A stretch of DNA of 64,000 nucleotides from Paramagnetospirillum caucaseum (GTDB lineage: Bacteria; Pseudomonadota; Alphaproteobacteria; Rhodospirillales; Magnetospirillaceae), in the NCBI RefSeq assembly GCF_000342045.1, contig NZ_AONQ01000011.1, forward strand, positions 23,479-87,478, given 5' to 3'. How positions within the stretch are numbered: position 1 is the stretch's first letter; each line of letters starts with the position of its first letter. The notes beneath the pieces are model-generated. The model ran no database searches, was not told the origin of the DNA, and worked only from the letters and a program-made list of their open reading frames with translations. The translations under genes were made by a program, and so were the position numbers. Below are positions 46,652 to 56,194 of the stretch, in pieces.

Positions 46652-47380
46652 GTGAAAGTTCCCTCCGTGCTCTCCAAGTCCATCAAGCGCTTCTACAAGG
46701 ATTCTTCCGTCGAGGTCCGCGACGGCGGCTTCGCCATCCTGCTGGACGGCAAGGCCGTCAAGACCCCCGGCGCCCGCCTGCTCTGCGTCCCCTCGCCCCG
46801 GCTGGCCGAGGCCATCGCCGGGGAATGGCGCGGCCAGGAGGAACAGATCCGGCCCTCCACCATGCCCTTGACCCAGTTGGCCAGCACCGCCCTCGACCGG
46901 GTGGGGCCGGAGCGCGCCCACATCACCCAGCAGCTGATGAACTACGCCGGCACCGACCTGCTGTGCTACCGCGCCGAGATTCCCGCCGATCTGGCGGCGC
47001 GCCAGGGTGCCGCCTGGCAGCCCTTGCTGGACTGGGCCGCCCAGACCCTGGATGCGCCGCTGGTCACCACCACCGGCCTGAGCGCCGTGGCCCAGCCCAC
47101 CGGCGCGCTGGCCGCCCTGCAGCGCCATCTGGAGTCCTATGACGATTGGCGGCTGACCGGCCTGCAATCGGCCACCGCCGCCATGGGGTCGCTGATCCTG
47201 GGTCTCGCCCTGGCCGAGGGCCGCCTGGACGCCGAAGCGGCCTTCCAGGCCTCGCAGACCGACGAAACCTACCAGATCGAACAATGGGGCGAGGATTGGG
47301 AGGCGGCCGACCGCCGCGCCGAGCTCAAGGCCGACATCGAGGCGGCGTCCCGCTTCCTGGGACTGCTCACCCCTTCTTGA
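46652..47380 (+). CDS. ATP12-family F1-ATPase assembly chaperone
   Basis: A 242-residue cytosolic chaperone for the alpha subunit of F1-ATPase, found in alphaproteobacteria and mitochondria. Family features are FAILLDGKAVKTPG near the N-terminus, MPLTQLASTALDRV, YAGTDLLCYRAE and the Trp-rich end EQWGEDWEAADRRAEL. The start is GTG at 46652, 14 nt after the AsmA-like gene, with no strong ribosome binding site. Its 3' end overlaps the convergent methyltransferase gene by 14 nt. Confidence 0.93.
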   Translation: MKVPSVLSKSIKRFYKDSSVEVRDGGFAILLDGKAVKTPGARLLCVPSPRLAEAIAGEWRGQEEQIRPSTMPLTQLASTALDRVGPERAHITQQLMNYAGTDLLCYRAEIPADLAARQGAAWQPLLDWAAQTLDAPLVTTTGLSAVAQPTGALAALQRHLESYDDWRLTGLQSATAAMGSLILGLALAEGRLDAEAAFQASQTDETYQIEQWGEDWEAADRRAELKADIEAASRFLGLLTPS

Positions 47381-48479
47381 AGGCGCACCAGAAGCCGGGC
47401 GGCCCCCGGTGGACGTCGATCTCGATCGCCGCCTCGCGGAATCCGGTCGCGACCGCCAGCCGGCGCAGATAGGGGCGGCTGTGGGCGTATTCGCCGGGAT
47501 TGGTCACCGCGATCTCGTGGGCGTCCACCATGCAATCCACCGAGAAGGCGAAGGCGCCGCCGGGTTCCAGCAGGCGGGCCGCCTCGGCGAAGAATGGCCG
47601 CAGGTCGGCGAAGTGGTACAGGACACAGGACGACAGAATGGTGTCGTACGGCCCCTCGACGGAGGCCAGGATGCCGGGCATGGCCCCTTCGATCAGCAGG
47701 TCGTAGACCTTGCGGGCGCGGGCCTGCGCCAGCATGGCCGGGGACAGTTCGACCCCGTCCACGCGGGTGGCCGAAGCGGGCAGCCGCGAGGCCAGAAGGC
47801 CGGTTCCGGTCCCCAGTTCCAGCACCCGCTTCAGCCGGCGCCCGGGGAAGGTCTCCATGTACAGGCGCAGCAGGCGGACGCTGAACGAATCGTGGAGGGA
47901 ATTGGCGTCATAGCCCTGCGCCACCGCATCCAGCTGTTCCACCGGCCGGGTTTCCTCGCCGCCCCCGCCCCAGGGCGGCAGCGCCCCGCCGAAAGCCTCC
48001 ACCGCCTCCTCCATCCGCCCCAGATAGGCCAGGGAGAAGGACAGGTTGCGGCGGGGCTTGAAGGCATCCGGGTGCAATTCCAGAGCCCGCCGCAGCACGT
48101 CCACCGCCTCGGCGAACCGGCCCGTGTTGTTGAGGGCGAACCCCCACAGCCCCACTATGTCGGCATCCTCCCACGCCATGTCGCGGAAATGGCTGCAGCC
48201 GTCGATGATGCCCTGGTTGTCGTTCAGATTGAACTGCGCGATCAGCAGGGCCCGCAGGCCCGGCGGCGTGGGCTGGAGGCGCAGCGAAGCCACCAGGGGG
48301 GCGCAGGCGTCGAGGTTGCGCCCGGCATGGACCAGCGCCTCGCCGATCAGGCGGGGAATGTTGGGGTTGTCCGGCTGAGCGGCGCGGCAGCGCTCCAACA
48401 GGGCAAGGGCGTCGTCGAGCCGCCCGGCGCGGATCAGGTTGACGCTCAACTCGATGTCCTGTTCCAGGCCTTCGCTCAT
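47367..48479 (-). CDS. TPR-containing SAM-dependent methyltransferase
   Basis: A 370-residue soluble protein. The N-terminal half holds tetratricopeptide repeats (IRAGRLDDALALLERCRAAQPDNPNIP; FAEAVDVLRRALELHPDAFKPRR). The C-terminal half is a class I methyltransferase with SAM motif VLELGTGTGLLASRL and motif IV near YDTILSSCVLYHF. The substrate is unknown; the TPR part may bind a protein partner. The start at 48479 (MSEGLEQDIELS) is preferred over an ATG 42 nt upstream because it fits the family, though neither has a strong site. Confidence 0.85.
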   Translation of the reverse strand: MSEGLEQDIELSVNLIRAGRLDDALALLERCRAAQPDNPNIPRLIGEALVHAGRNLDACAPLVASLRLQPTPPGLRALLIAQFNLNDNQGIIDGCSHFRDMAWEDADIVGLWGFALNNTGRFAEAVDVLRRALELHPDAFKPRRNLSFSLAYLGRMEEAVEAFGGALPPWGGGGEETRPVEQLDAVAQGYDANSLHDSFSVRLLRLYMETFPGRRLKRVLELGTGTGLLASRLPASATRVDGVELSPAMLAQARARKVYDLLIEGAMPGILASVEGPYDTILSSCVLYHFADLRPFFAEAARLLEPGGAFAFSVDCMVDAHEIAVTNPGEYAHSRPYLRRLAVATGFREAAIEIDVHRGPPGFWCAFKKG

Positions 48480-48540
48480 GTCCGCCGTCCATCCAGTCCC
48501 GCCGTGCCACGCCACCATCATCGCCGGTACGGGCTGTTTT

Positions 48541-48573
48541 GCAACGAAAAGGGCCGCCCCTGGGGGCGGCCCT
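48541..48573 (-). terminator. Terminator of the rpsM-rpsK-rpoA-rplQ operon
   Basis: An 11-bp GC-rich stem (48550-48560 with 48563-48573) is followed on the minus strand by TTTTCGTTGC. It lies 27 nt after the rplQ stop codon and ends the ribosomal superoperon. Confidence 0.9.
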
Positions 48574-48599
48574 GATCATCTCGTCCGAAACCGGAGGGT

Positions 48600-49022
48600 T
48601 TACTCCTCGTCGGCATCGGCCTTCTTGTCGGCGGTCGGGCCGGAATCGGTGCCCTTGGCGGTGGGGTCGCGGTCGACCAGCTCGATGATGGCCATGGGGG
48701 CGCAATCGCCGTAGCGGAAGCCGGCCTTCAGAACGCGGCAATAGCCACCGGCGCGCTCCTTGTAGCGGGGGCCGATGACGGCGAACAGCTTGGCGACCAC
48801 CTTGTCGTCGCGCAGGAAGGCATAGGCCTGGCGGCGGGCGTGCAGATCGCCGCGCTTGCCGAGAGTGATCAGCTTCTCGACGATGGGACGGGTGTCCTTG
48901 GCCTTGGGCAGGGTGGTCTTGATCTGCTCGTGCTTCAGCAGGGCGTTCGCCAAGCTGACGAACAGGGCCTTGCGGGCCGACTTGTCGCGGTTCAGCTTAC
49001 GGCCGGACATACCATGACGCAT
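48600..49022 (-). CDS. rplQ: 50S ribosomal protein L17
   Basis: A 140-residue protein at the polypeptide exit side of the large subunit. Starts [20 protein letters not shown], the invariant L17 N-terminus, and keeps the usual 120-residue body. An acidic C-terminal tail (ending DKKADADEE) is a modest extension. It is the last gene of the superoperon, separated from rpoA by a 192-nt gap that contains a palindromic repeat. Confidence 0.97.
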   Translation of the reverse strand: MRHGMSGRKLNRDKSARKALFVSLANALLKHEQIKTTLPKAKDTRPIVEKLITLGKRGDLHARRQAYAFLRDDKVVAKLFAVIGPRYKERAGGYCRVLKAGFRYGDCAPMAIIELVDRDPTAKGTDSGPTADKKADADEE

Positions 49023-49140
49023 AACAACTCTCCTCGTCGCTTGGGCCTCGCCGGGCGAGACCGATTGTACTGCCGCCGCGCCACCATCATGGGAGAACGG
49101 GCGGATGGACCGGATCGGTCCGAAAACATCCCCCTCAAAT

Positions 49141-49200
49141 CGTCACCCCCGGGCTTGAGCCCCAAGGGTCTGGATGGCCGGGTCAAGCCCGGCCATGACG
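49141..49200. repeat. Imperfect palindromic repeat element between rpoA and rplQ
   Basis: A 60-bp unit begins CGTCA and ends TGACG. Inside, 49174-49182 and 49188-49196 form a 9-bp stem, and a second GC-rich pairing lies at its left side. The form resembles dispersed REP-like intergenic palindromes of alphaproteobacteria. No second copy was found in this window in full, so dispersal is inferred. Confidence 0.55.
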
Positions 49201-49214
49201 ACAAGAGAAGAGGA

Positions 49215-50231
49215 TCAGTAGGGCTCTTCCAGCTTCTTGGCCAGCTCTTCGATATTCTCCGGCGGCCAATTGGCGATTTCCATGCCCAGGTGCAGACCCA
49301 TCTGCGCCAGCACTTCCTTGATCTCGTTCAGCGACTTGCGGCCGAAATTGGGAGTGCGCAGCATCTCGGCTTCGGTCTTCTGGACCAGATCGCCGATGTA
49401 GATGATGTTGTCGTTCTTCAGGCAGTTGGCCGAACGGACCGACAGCTCCAGCTCGTCGACCTTGCGCAGCAGGTTCTTGTTGAAGGGCAGTTCGTCCTTC
49501 TTCTCTTCCTCGACGACCGCGGTGGGCTCCTCGAAGTTGATGAACAGCTGCAGCTGGTCCTGCAGGATGCGGGCGGCCAGGGCCACCGCGTCATCCGGCG
49601 TGACCGCGCCGTTGGTCTCGACGGTCATGGACAGCTTGTCGTAGTCGGTGACCTGGCCCACGCGGGTGTTTTCCACCTTGTAGGCCACCTTGCGCACCGG
49701 CGAGAAGATGGCGTCGATCGGAATGAGACCGATCGGCGAATCCTCGGGGCGGTTCTGCGAGGCGGGGACATAGCCCTTGCCGGTCTCGACCGTGAACTCG
49801 ATGTTCAGCTTGGCGCCCTCGTCCAGGGTGCACAGCACCAGGTCGGGGTCCATGATCTCGATGTCGTGGCCGACCTCGATCAGGCCGGCGGTGACCTCGC
49901 CGGGGCCGACGGCCCGCAGGTGCATCCGCTTCGGCCCTTCGCCATGCATGCGCAGGCCCAGCGTCTTGATGTTGAGGATGATGTCGGTGACATCTTCCCG
50001 CACGCCGGGAATCGACGAGAATTCGTGCAGGACGCCGTCGATCTGGATGGCGGTGACGGCGGCACCCTGGAGCGACGACAGCAGCACGCGGCGCAGGCTG
50101 TTGCCGAGCGTCATGCCGAAGCCGCGCTCCAGCGGTTCGGCGACGACGGTGGCGCTGCGCTGCGCATCGGCCCCGGGCTCCACATGGAGCTTGTTGGGCT
50201 TAATCAGTTCCTGCCAGTTCTTCTGAATCAC
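49215..50231 (-). CDS. rpoA: RNA polymerase subunit alpha
   Basis: A 338-residue subunit that nucleates core polymerase assembly and contacts activators and UP elements. The N-terminal domain contains [19 protein letters not shown] and the C-terminal domain the helix-hairpin [16 protein letters not shown], starting after a flexible linker near residue 235. The start is GTG at 50231 (reads [12 protein letters not shown]) with GAGGT 8 nt ahead; no ATG gives the right length. Confidence 0.98.
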   Translation of the reverse strand: MIQKNWQELIKPNKLHVEPGADAQRSATVVAEPLERGFGMTLGNSLRRVLLSSLQGAAVTAIQIDGVLHEFSSIPGVREDVTDIILNIKTLGLRMHGEGPKRMHLRAVGPGEVTAGLIEVGHDIEIMDPDLVLCTLDEGAKLNIEFTVETGKGYVPASQNRPEDSPIGLIPIDAIFSPVRKVAYKVENTRVGQVTDYDKLSMTVETNGAVTPDDAVALAARILQDQLQLFINFEEPTAVVEEEKKDELPFNKNLLRKVDELELSVRSANCLKNDNIIYIGDLVQKTEAEMLRTPNFGRKSLNEIKEVLAQMGLHLGMEIANWPPENIEELAKKLEEPY

Positions 50232-50331
50232 GAGCGTGACCTCATGCTGAACAAAGGAAAACGAAAACGGGCGTGCCGCCGAACCTCCTCGTGCGAGGAA
50301 GCCGGCGGCATCCCATTCCAAGGAAACCCGA

Positions 50332-50727
50332 TCAGACGCGACGGCGCTTGCGCGGCCGGCACCCGTTGTGCGGGATCGGCGTAACGTCGCGGATCGAGGT
50401 GATCTGGAAGCCCACGGCCTGCAACGCGCGCAGAGCAGACTCGCGACCAGCACCCGGACCCTTCACCTCGACCTCCAGGGTGCGCATGCCGTGCTCGGAC
50501 GCCTTGCGGCCCGCGTCTTCGGCAGCCACCTGGGCGGCATACGGGGTCGACTTGCGCGAGCCCTTGAAGCCCTGCATGCCGGCCGACGACCAGGAAATGG
50601 TATTACCCTGGGCATCGGTGATGGTGATCATGGTGTTGTTGAACGTGGCATTAACATGCGCCACGCCCGAGGTGATGTTCTTGCGCTCGCGGCGACGGGG
50701 ACGCGCGGCAGCAGCGGGCTTAGCCAT
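50332..50727 (-). CDS. rpsK: 30S ribosomal protein S11
   Basis: A 131-residue platform protein of the small subunit, with the usual basic N-terminus and C-terminal end [11 protein letters not shown]. It contains the conserved [20 protein letters not shown] and [15 protein letters not shown]. It lies 12 nt after rpsM and 100 nt before rpoA. Confidence 0.98.
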   Translation of the reverse strand: MAKPAAAARPRRRERKNITSGVAHVNATFNNTMITITDAQGNTISWSSAGMQGFKGSRKSTPYAAQVAAEDAGRKASEHGMRTLEVEVKGPGAGRESALRALQAVGFQITSIRDVTPIPHNGCRPRKRRRV

Positions 50728-50739
50728 CGGAGGTGTTCC

Positions 50740-51117
50740 TTACTTGGTAACTTTCTTCTTGCCGGCAATCGGCTTGGCCGGACCCTTGCGGGTACGGGCA
50801 TTCGTGTGGGTCCGCTGGCCGTGGACCGGCAGGCCACGGCGATGACGCAGGCCGCGATAGCAGCCCAAATCCATCAGACGCTTGATGTTCATAGCCACGG
50901 CACGACGCAGGTCGCCTTCGACCTGGAAGTCGCGGTCGATGAGCTCACGGATCTTCAACACCTCGTCGTCGGTCAACTGATTGACCCGACGCTCGGCCGG
51001 GATACCCAGCGAGGTGGTGATCTCCGTCGCCTTGGCGCGACCGATGCCATGAATGTAGGTCAGCGCGATCAGAACGCGCTTATTCGTCGGAATATTGACG
51101 CCAGCGATACGAGCCAA
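50740..51117 (-). CDS. rpsM: 30S ribosomal protein S13
   Basis: A 125-residue protein of the 30S head that contacts tRNA and the 50S subunit. Contains the family segments [20 protein letters not shown] and [20 protein letters not shown]. The start codon is TTG at 51117, with AAGGAG 9 nt upstream; no ATG precedes the conserved N-terminus. It is the first gene after an internal sigma70-like promoter. Confidence 0.97.
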   Translation of the reverse strand: MARIAGVNIPTNKRVLIALTYIHGIGRAKATEITTSLGIPAERRVNQLTDDEVLKIRELIDRDFQVEGDLRRAVAMNIKRLMDLGCYRGLRHRRGLPVHGQRTHTNARTRKGPAKPIAGKKKVTK

Positions 51118-51228
51118 AGCTGGTTACTCCTTCACCAGAAAAAAGACCGCGCCACGATATGACCCGGAGCCGTTAACCAAAAACGCGCCCCTGGCCTCGC
51201 CCATGACGGGGGAAACCGAAGGTGCGGG

Positions 51229-51256
51229 ATTATAGGGCGATTCGATCAAGAGTCAA
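51229..51256 (-). promoter_or_regulatory. Sigma70-like promoter for rpsM-rpsK-rpoA-rplQ
   Basis: On the minus strand TTGACT (51251-51256) and TATAAT (51229-51234) are separated by 16 bp. The start of transcription would fall near 51221, about 105 nt before the rpsM start codon. It lies in the 162-nt gap after adk. This would let the alpha-type genes be expressed apart from the S10-spc part. Confidence 0.75.
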
Positions 51257-51279
51257 CCGTCTCGCCCTATGGAATCACA

Positions 51280-51933
51280 TTACTTCGCCGCGTCCAGAAT
51301 CCCTTCCAGGGCCTTGGTCACGTCGGCAATGTCCATGGTGCCGTCAACCAGCTTGAGCGCGCCCTTCTTATCGTAATAGGGCAGCAGCGGAGCGGTCTGG
51401 GCATGATAGGCGTCGAGGCGCTTGGTCACGGTGTCGACATTGTCGTCCGGACGGCGCGAGAATTCGGTGCCGCCGCAGGAATCGCATTGGCCTGCGACCT
51501 TGGGCAGCTGGAACTTGTCGTGGTAGCCGGCGCCGCACTTGGCGCAGGTGTAGCGGCCGGTGATGCGCTCGACGATGTAGGCGTCGGGGACCTGGATCTC
51601 GATGGCGAAGTCCAGCTTCTTGCCCTTGCGCCCCATCATGGCGTCCAGGGCCTCGGCCTGGGCCACGGTGCGGGGGAAACCGTCGAAGATGGCGCCCTTG
51701 GCCACGTCGGGCTGGTCCAGGCGCTCGTCGATGATGGCGATGACGATCTCGTCGGACACCAGCTGGCCGGCATCCATCACCGCCTTGGCCTTCTTGCCCA
51801 CCTCGGAGCCCGCGGCAACGGCGGCGCGCAGCATGTCGCCGGTGGAGAGCTGGACCAGGCCGTACTTGTCCTGAAGACGCTTGGCCTGGGTTCCCTTGCC
51901 GCCGCCGGGCGGCCCCAACAGAACGAGATTCAT
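51280..51933 (-). CDS. adk: Adenylate kinase
   Basis: A 217-residue enzyme that interconverts AMP, ADP and ATP. The P-loop is LLGPPGGGKGTQAKRL, the AMP site is near STGDMLRAAV and FDGFPRT, and the long-form LID holds four Cys (CAKCGAGY and CDSCGG) for structural zinc. The ATG at 51933 gives the standard N-terminus; a longer frame upstream is not real. It follows secY, as in many bacteria. Confidence 0.97.
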   Translation of the reverse strand: MNLVLLGPPGGGKGTQAKRLQDKYGLVQLSTGDMLRAAVAAGSEVGKKAKAVMDAGQLVSDEIVIAIIDERLDQPDVAKGAIFDGFPRTVAQAEALDAMMGRKGKKLDFAIEIQVPDAYIVERITGRYTCAKCGAGYHDKFQLPKVAGQCDSCGGTEFSRRPDDNVDTVTKRLDAYHAQTAPLLPYYDKKGALKLVDGTMDIADVTKALEGILDAAK

Positions 51934-51958
51934 CGGATGTCCCCTCTTGCTTTTCGTA

Positions 51959-53302
51959 TCAACGCCGCCCGCGCAGCCGGGACTTCTTGATGAGTCCCTC
52001 GTACTGGTGCGCAAGCAGATGCGACTGGACCTGGGCAACGGTGTCCATGGTCACCGACACCACGATCAGCAGCGAGGTGCCGCCGAAGTAGAACGGCACG
52101 GCGAACTTGCTGATCAGGATCTCCGGCAGGACCGACAGTGCCGACAGGTAAGCGGCGCCCACCACGGTGAGCCGGGTCAGCACGTAGTCGAGATAGTCCG
52201 AGGTGTTCTTGCCCGGGCGGATGCCCGGAATGAAGCCGCCGTACTTCTTCAGGTTCTCGGCCGTATCCACCGGATTGAACACCACGGCGGTATAGAAGAA
52301 CGCGAAGAAGACGATCAGGCCGAGATACAGCGCCAGGTATAGCGGCTGGCCGCGGCCCATCAGGGCGGTGAAGGTGGTCAGCCATTCCGGTCCGCCGGCC
52401 GCCGAGAACTGGGCGATGGTCACCGGCATCAGCAGGATCGAGCTGGCGAAGATCGGCGGAATCACGCCCGAGGTGTTGACCTTGAGCGGCAGGTGCGAGG
52501 ATTCGCCGCCGAACATCTTGTTGCCCACCTGGCGCTTCGGATACTGGACGATGATCCGGCGCTGGGCGCGCTCCATGTAGACGATGAAGGCGATGACCGC
52601 GACGCTCATCAGCAGGATGGCGATGATCACCAGCACGGGAAGCGCGCCGGTACGGCCCAGCTCCAGGGTGCTGCCAATGGCCGACGGCAGTTCGGCGACG
52701 ATACCGGCCATGATGATCAGCGAGGTGCCCTGGCCGATGCCGCGCGCCGTGATCTGCTCGCCCAGCCACATCAGGAACAGGGTTCCGCCGGTCAGCGTCA
52801 CCACGGTAGAGAAGCGGAACAGCAGCGAGCTGTCCATCATCACCGCGCTGCCGCGCGAGCTGGTCATGCTCTCCAGGCCGACGGCGATGCCGTAGGCCTG
52901 CATCACCGCGATGACCACGGTGAGATAGCGGGTGTACTGGTTGATCTTCTTGCGGCCGGCCTCGCCTTCCTTCTTCACCGCTTCCAGCGACGGGACCACG
53001 GTGGTCATCAGCTGGAGGATGATGGAGGCCGAGATGTACGGCATGATGTTCAGCGCGAAGATGGTCATGCGGCTCAGCGCGCCGCCGGCCAGCATGTCGA
53101 ACATGCCGAGCATGCCGCCGCCCGACTGCTTGAACAGGTCGCCCAGCACCTGCGGATCGACGCCGGGCATGGGAACCCAGGTACCCAGGCGATAGACGAC
53201 CAGCGCCAACAGGGTGAACCAGATTCGCTTCTTGAGATCGGTGGCCTTGGCGAGAACGCCAAAGTTCAGATTCGCGGCGAGCTGCTCGGCAGCGGAGGCC
53301 AT
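51959..53302 (-). CDS. secY: Protein translocase subunit SecY
   Basis: A 447-residue inner membrane channel with ten helices. It contains LALVVYRLGTWVPMPGVDP at TM1, SASIILQLMTTVVPSLE with the lateral gate region, VYMERAQRRIIVQYPKRQVG in the cytosolic loop, and GFIPGIRPGKNTSDYLDYVL. It acts with SecE and SecG to export the signal-peptide proteins seen here. It lies in the spc part of the operon, 154 nt after rplO. Confidence 0.98.
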   Translation of the reverse strand: MASAAEQLAANLNFGVLAKATDLKKRIWFTLLALVVYRLGTWVPMPGVDPQVLGDLFKQSGGGMLGMFDMLAGGALSRMTIFALNIMPYISASIILQLMTTVVPSLEAVKKEGEAGRKKINQYTRYLTVVIAVMQAYGIAVGLESMTSSRGSAVMMDSSLLFRFSTVVTLTGGTLFLMWLGEQITARGIGQGTSLIIMAGIVAELPSAIGSTLELGRTGALPVLVIIAILLMSVAVIAFIVYMERAQRRIIVQYPKRQVGNKMFGGESSHLPLKVNTSGVIPPIFASSILLMPVTIAQFSAAGGPEWLTTFTALMGRGQPLYLALYLGLIVFFAFFYTAVVFNPVDTAENLKKYGGFIPGIRPGKNTSDYLDYVLTRLTVVGAAYLSALSVLPEILISKFAVPFYFGGTSLLIVVSVTMDTVAQVQSHLLAHQYEGLIKKSRLRGRR

Positions 53303-53380
53303 GCCTTACTCCGGGGTTCGGTGGCGGGGGCGGGGTGCCCCCGTTGGGGCATGGCACCGCACCACAAATCCTTGATCCAG

Positions 53381-53400
53381 CCCTTGACCCGGGTCAAGGG
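53381..53400. repeat. Perfect 20-bp palindrome between rplO and secY
   Basis: The sequence cccttgacccgggtcaaggg is fully self-complementary. It is embedded in a GC-rich 154-bp gap and would form a hairpin in the ribosomal operon mRNA. It resembles, without being identical to, the core of the repeat between rpoA and rplQ. Confidence 0.6.
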
Positions 53401-53456
53401 ACCCGGGCCGGGGATTCGACGCGTGAAGAATGGAAGGGCCTTGCGGCCCCTCACCT

Positions 53457-53936
53457 TCAGCCTTCGGCGGAAGCCTTGGGCGCGGCCACGCTGACCGAGC
53501 CGCCGGCCTTCTCGACGGCGGCGATGGCCGCGGCCGAGGCGCCGGTCACCTCGATGGTGACCTTGGCCTTGATCTCGCCATGGCCCAGCAGGCGGACGCC
53601 GTCCAGCACCTTGCCGATCAGGCCGGCGGCCGACAGGGCCTCGGCGTTGATGGGCTTGCTGGCGTCGATGCGCTTCTCGTCGATGGCCTTCTGCAGCCGG
53701 CCGAGATTGATCACGGCGAAGTGCTTGGCGTTCGGGTTGTGGAACCCGCGCTTGGGCAGACGGCGGTAGATGGGCATCTGCCCGCCTTCGAAGCCGTTGA
53801 TCGCCACGCCGGTGCGCGAGGTCTGACCCTTCACGCCCTTGCCCGAAGTCTTGCCCTTGCCGGAGCCGATGCCACGGCCGAGGCGCTTCGACTGGTAGCG
53901 CGCGCCCTCGTTGTCGCGAAGTTCGTTGAGCTTCAT
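53457..53936 (-). CDS. rplO: 50S ribosomal protein L15
   Basis: A 159-residue protein of the large subunit core. The Gly-rich N-terminus [20 protein letters not shown] and [18 protein letters not shown] are diagnostic. It lies between rpmD and secY in the usual spc order. Confidence 0.98.
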   Translation of the reverse strand: MKLNELRDNEGARYQSKRLGRGIGSGKGKTSGKGVKGQTSRTGVAINGFEGGQMPIYRRLPKRGFHNPNAKHFAVINLGRLQKAIDEKRIDASKPINAEALSAAGLIGKVLDGVRLLGHGEIKAKVTIEVTGASAAAIAAVEKAGGSVSVAAPKASAEG

Positions 53937-53993
53937 TTCTTTTCGTCCTCGTCACGGTCGGCCGGAGCGTTCAGGCTCCGGCCCCCGGATGTT

Positions 53994-54197
53994 CTATTCT
54001 TCCACGCGCACCAGGTGGCGGACCTTGGTGATCATGCCGCGCACCGCCGGAGTATCCTCCAGCTCGCGGGTGCGGTGCATCTTACCCAGGCCCAGGCCGA
54101 TCAGGGTGGCACCCTGGTCGGCCGGACGGCCGATCGGGCTGCCGATCTGAGTGACCTTGACGGTCGGCTTGGCGGCGGTCTTCTGCTTGGCGGCCAT
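53994..54197 (-). CDS. rpmD: 50S ribosomal protein L30
   Basis: A 67-residue protein (starts [20 protein letters not shown]) with the conserved [20 protein letters not shown]. It is at the usual place between rpsE and rplO, 17 nt after rpsE. Confidence 0.96.
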   Translation of the reverse strand: MAAKQKTAAKPTVKVTQIGSPIGRPADQGATLIGLGLGKMHRTRELEDTPAVRGMITKVRHLVRVEE

Positions 54198-54214
54198 ATT
54201 CAATGTCCTCCCGA

Positions 54215-54847
54215 TCAAGCGCCGGCCGCAGCCGCGGCGGCGGCACCGTCGCGACGACCGATGATCTCGCCCACCTTCTTGCCGCGCTTGGCGGCAACAT
54301 GGCGGGGAGAAGCCAGGTTGATCAGGGCGTCGAAGGTCGCCTTGATCATGTTGTGCGGGTTGGAGGTGCCGAGGCACTTGGCCACGACGTCCTGGACCCC
54401 CATGGTCTCGAACACGGCGCGCATCGGGCCGCCGGCGATGATGCCGGTACCGGCCGGGGCGGCCCGCAGGATGACGCGGCCGGCACCGAAGTGGCCGAAG
54501 GCGTCATGATGCAGGGTGCGACCCTCGCGCAGCGCGATCTTGATCATGTTGCGCTTGGCCTGCTCGGTGGCCTTGCGGATGGCTTCCGGGACTTCGCGGG
54601 CCTTGCCCGAACCGCAACCGACGCGGCCCTTGGCGTCACCCACCACGACCAGGGCGGCGAAGGCGAAGCGACGGCCACCCTTCACCACCTTGGCGACGCG
54701 GTTGATGTGAACCAGCTTGTCGACGAATTCAGATTCCTCGCGCTCACGCGGGGTCTGCTCGGCGCCGCCGCGACCGCGGTTCGGCCGATCGCCGCGTTCA
54801 CCGCCGCGGCCGCGATCGGGACGATCAGAAGAGGGAGTACGTGCCAT
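54215..54847 (-). CDS. rpsE: 30S ribosomal protein S5
   Basis: A 210-residue protein that shapes mRNA entry and decoding accuracy. It contains [20 protein letters not shown] and [20 protein letters not shown]. The N-terminal 35 residues are an Arg/Gly/Asp-rich extension ([17 protein letters not shown]) and the C-terminus ends in an Ala tract. The body is normal. Confidence 0.98.
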   Translation of the reverse strand: MARTPSSDRPDRGRGGERGDRPNRGRGGAEQTPREREESEFVDKLVHINRVAKVVKGGRRFAFAALVVVGDAKGRVGCGSGKAREVPEAIRKATEQAKRNMIKIALREGRTLHHDAFGHFGAGRVILRAAPAGTGIIAGGPMRAVFETMGVQDVVAKCLGTSNPHNMIKATFDALINLASPRHVAAKRGKKVGEIIGRRDGAAAAAAAGA

Positions 54848-54859
54848 TGCTCATCATCC

Positions 54860-55222
54860 TCAGAAAGACAGGCCGCCTTCGCGGGCCGCATCGGCCAGGG
54901 CCTTGACCCGGCCGTGGAACATATAGCCGCCGCGGTCGAACACCACCTCGGTGATGCCGGCCGCCTTGGCCCGCTCGGCGATCAGCTTGCCGACGGCGGC
55001 CGCAGCCGCCTTGTCGGCGCCGGTCTTCAAATTGCCCTTCAGCTCCTTGTCGAGCGTCGAGGCGGCGGCCAGGGTGACGCCATTGAGGTCGTCGATCACC
55101 TGGACGTAGATATTCTTGCCGGAGCGGAAGACGGACAGACGGATACGACCGTTGCCCTTCTGCTTGATGCTCTGGCGGGCGCGCCGCTTGCGGCGCTCGA
55201 AAAGATTCTTCGGCGTCATCAT
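54860..55222 (-). CDS. rplR: 50S ribosomal protein L18
   Basis: A 120-residue 5S rRNA-binding protein with [18 protein letters not shown] and the C-terminal [20 protein letters not shown]. The start has two adjacent ATG codons; either may be used. Confidence 0.97.
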   Translation of the reverse strand: MMTPKNLFERRKRRARQSIKQKGNGRIRLSVFRSGKNIYVQVIDDLNGVTLAAASTLDKELKGNLKTGADKAAAAAVGKLIAERAKAAGITEVVFDRGGYMFHGRVKALADAAREGGLSF

Positions 55223-55233
55223 GGCGGAGCCCC

Positions 55234-55767
55234 TTACTTCTTCTTACCTTCCTTGCGGAGGATAGTCTCGGTTTCATACTTGATACCCTTGCCCTTGTAG
55301 GGCTCGGGACCACGGAAGGCACGGATCTCGGCCGCAATCTGACCCACCTGGCGCTTGTCGCGACCGGTGATCGAGATGGCGGTCGGCTTTTCGCACTTCA
55401 TGGCGACATCATCCGGAATGGGATATTCGATGTCGTGCGAATAGCCGAGCTGCAGCTTCAGCGACTTGCCCTCGACCGCGGCACGGTAACCGACGCCGTT
55501 GATCTCGAGATTGACGGTGAAACCTTCGGACACGCCCTTGACCATGTTGTTCAGGTGGGCACGGGTAGTGCCCCACATCATGCGGGCATGCTTGGTTTCG
55601 TTCTTGGGCTTCACCCAGATCAGGTTGCCGTCGAGGGTGACCTCGACGTTGTCCCTGAGAGTGAGCTTGGACTCGCCAAGCTTGCCCTTGACGGTGACTT
55701 CGGGGCCGGTGATCTGAACGGTGACACCCGACGGCACCGAGACGGGATATTTGCCGACTCGCGACAT
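55234..55767 (-). CDS. rplF: 50S ribosomal protein L6
   Basis: A 177-residue protein near the factor-binding site. It contains [18 protein letters not shown] at the start and the C-terminal signature [14 protein letters not shown]. Order and spacing are as expected between rpsH and rplR. Confidence 0.98.
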   Translation of the reverse strand: MSRVGKYPVSVPSGVTVQITGPEVTVKGKLGESKLTLRDNVEVTLDGNLIWVKPKNETKHARMMWGTTRAHLNNMVKGVSEGFTVNLEINGVGYRAAVEGKSLKLQLGYSHDIEYPIPDDVAMKCEKPTAISITGRDKRQVGQIAAEIRAFRGPEPYKGKGIKYETETILRKEGKKK

Positions 55768-55782
55768 ATTCAGGTCCCTCCG

Positions 55783-56181
55783 TTAGAACACTTCGCAGAG
55801 GACTTCGCCGCCGACGTTCTGGGCGCGAGCCTCAGAGTCGGACATCACGCCGCGCGGGGTCGAGAGGATGGTGATCCCCAGCCCGTTGGCGACGCGGCGA
55901 AGGTCGGCGATCTTGGAATAAACGCGGCGGCCGGGAGTGGACACGCGCGAGATTTCCCGGATAACCGGCTGGCCCTCATGATACTTCAGTTCGATGCTGA
56001 GCTGAGCGACGCCGGGGCGCAGCTCGGCACGCGCGTAGCCACGGATGTAGCCTTCGCGCTTGAGCACCTCGAGAACGTTGGCGCGCAGGCTGGACGCCGG
56101 CGAGACAACGGTGGACTTGTTGGCCCGCTGGCCGTTACGGATGCGGGTCAGCAGATCGCCGAGAGGATCGGTCATGGACAT
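55783..56181 (-). CDS. rpsH: 30S ribosomal protein S8
   Basis: A 132-residue protein that binds the central domain of 16S rRNA; in E. coli it also represses the spc operon. It starts [18 protein letters not shown] and contains the C-terminal [14 protein letters not shown] second ATG two codons in (MTDPLGD) is a possible start. Confidence 0.98.
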   Translation of the reverse strand: MSMTDPLGDLLTRIRNGQRANKSTVVSPASSLRANVLEVLKREGYIRGYARAELRPGVAQLSIELKYHEGQPVIREISRVSTPGRRVYSKIADLRRVANGLGITILSTPRGVMSDSEARAQNVGGEVLCEVF

Positions 56182-56194
56182 GAAGCGTCCTCCC

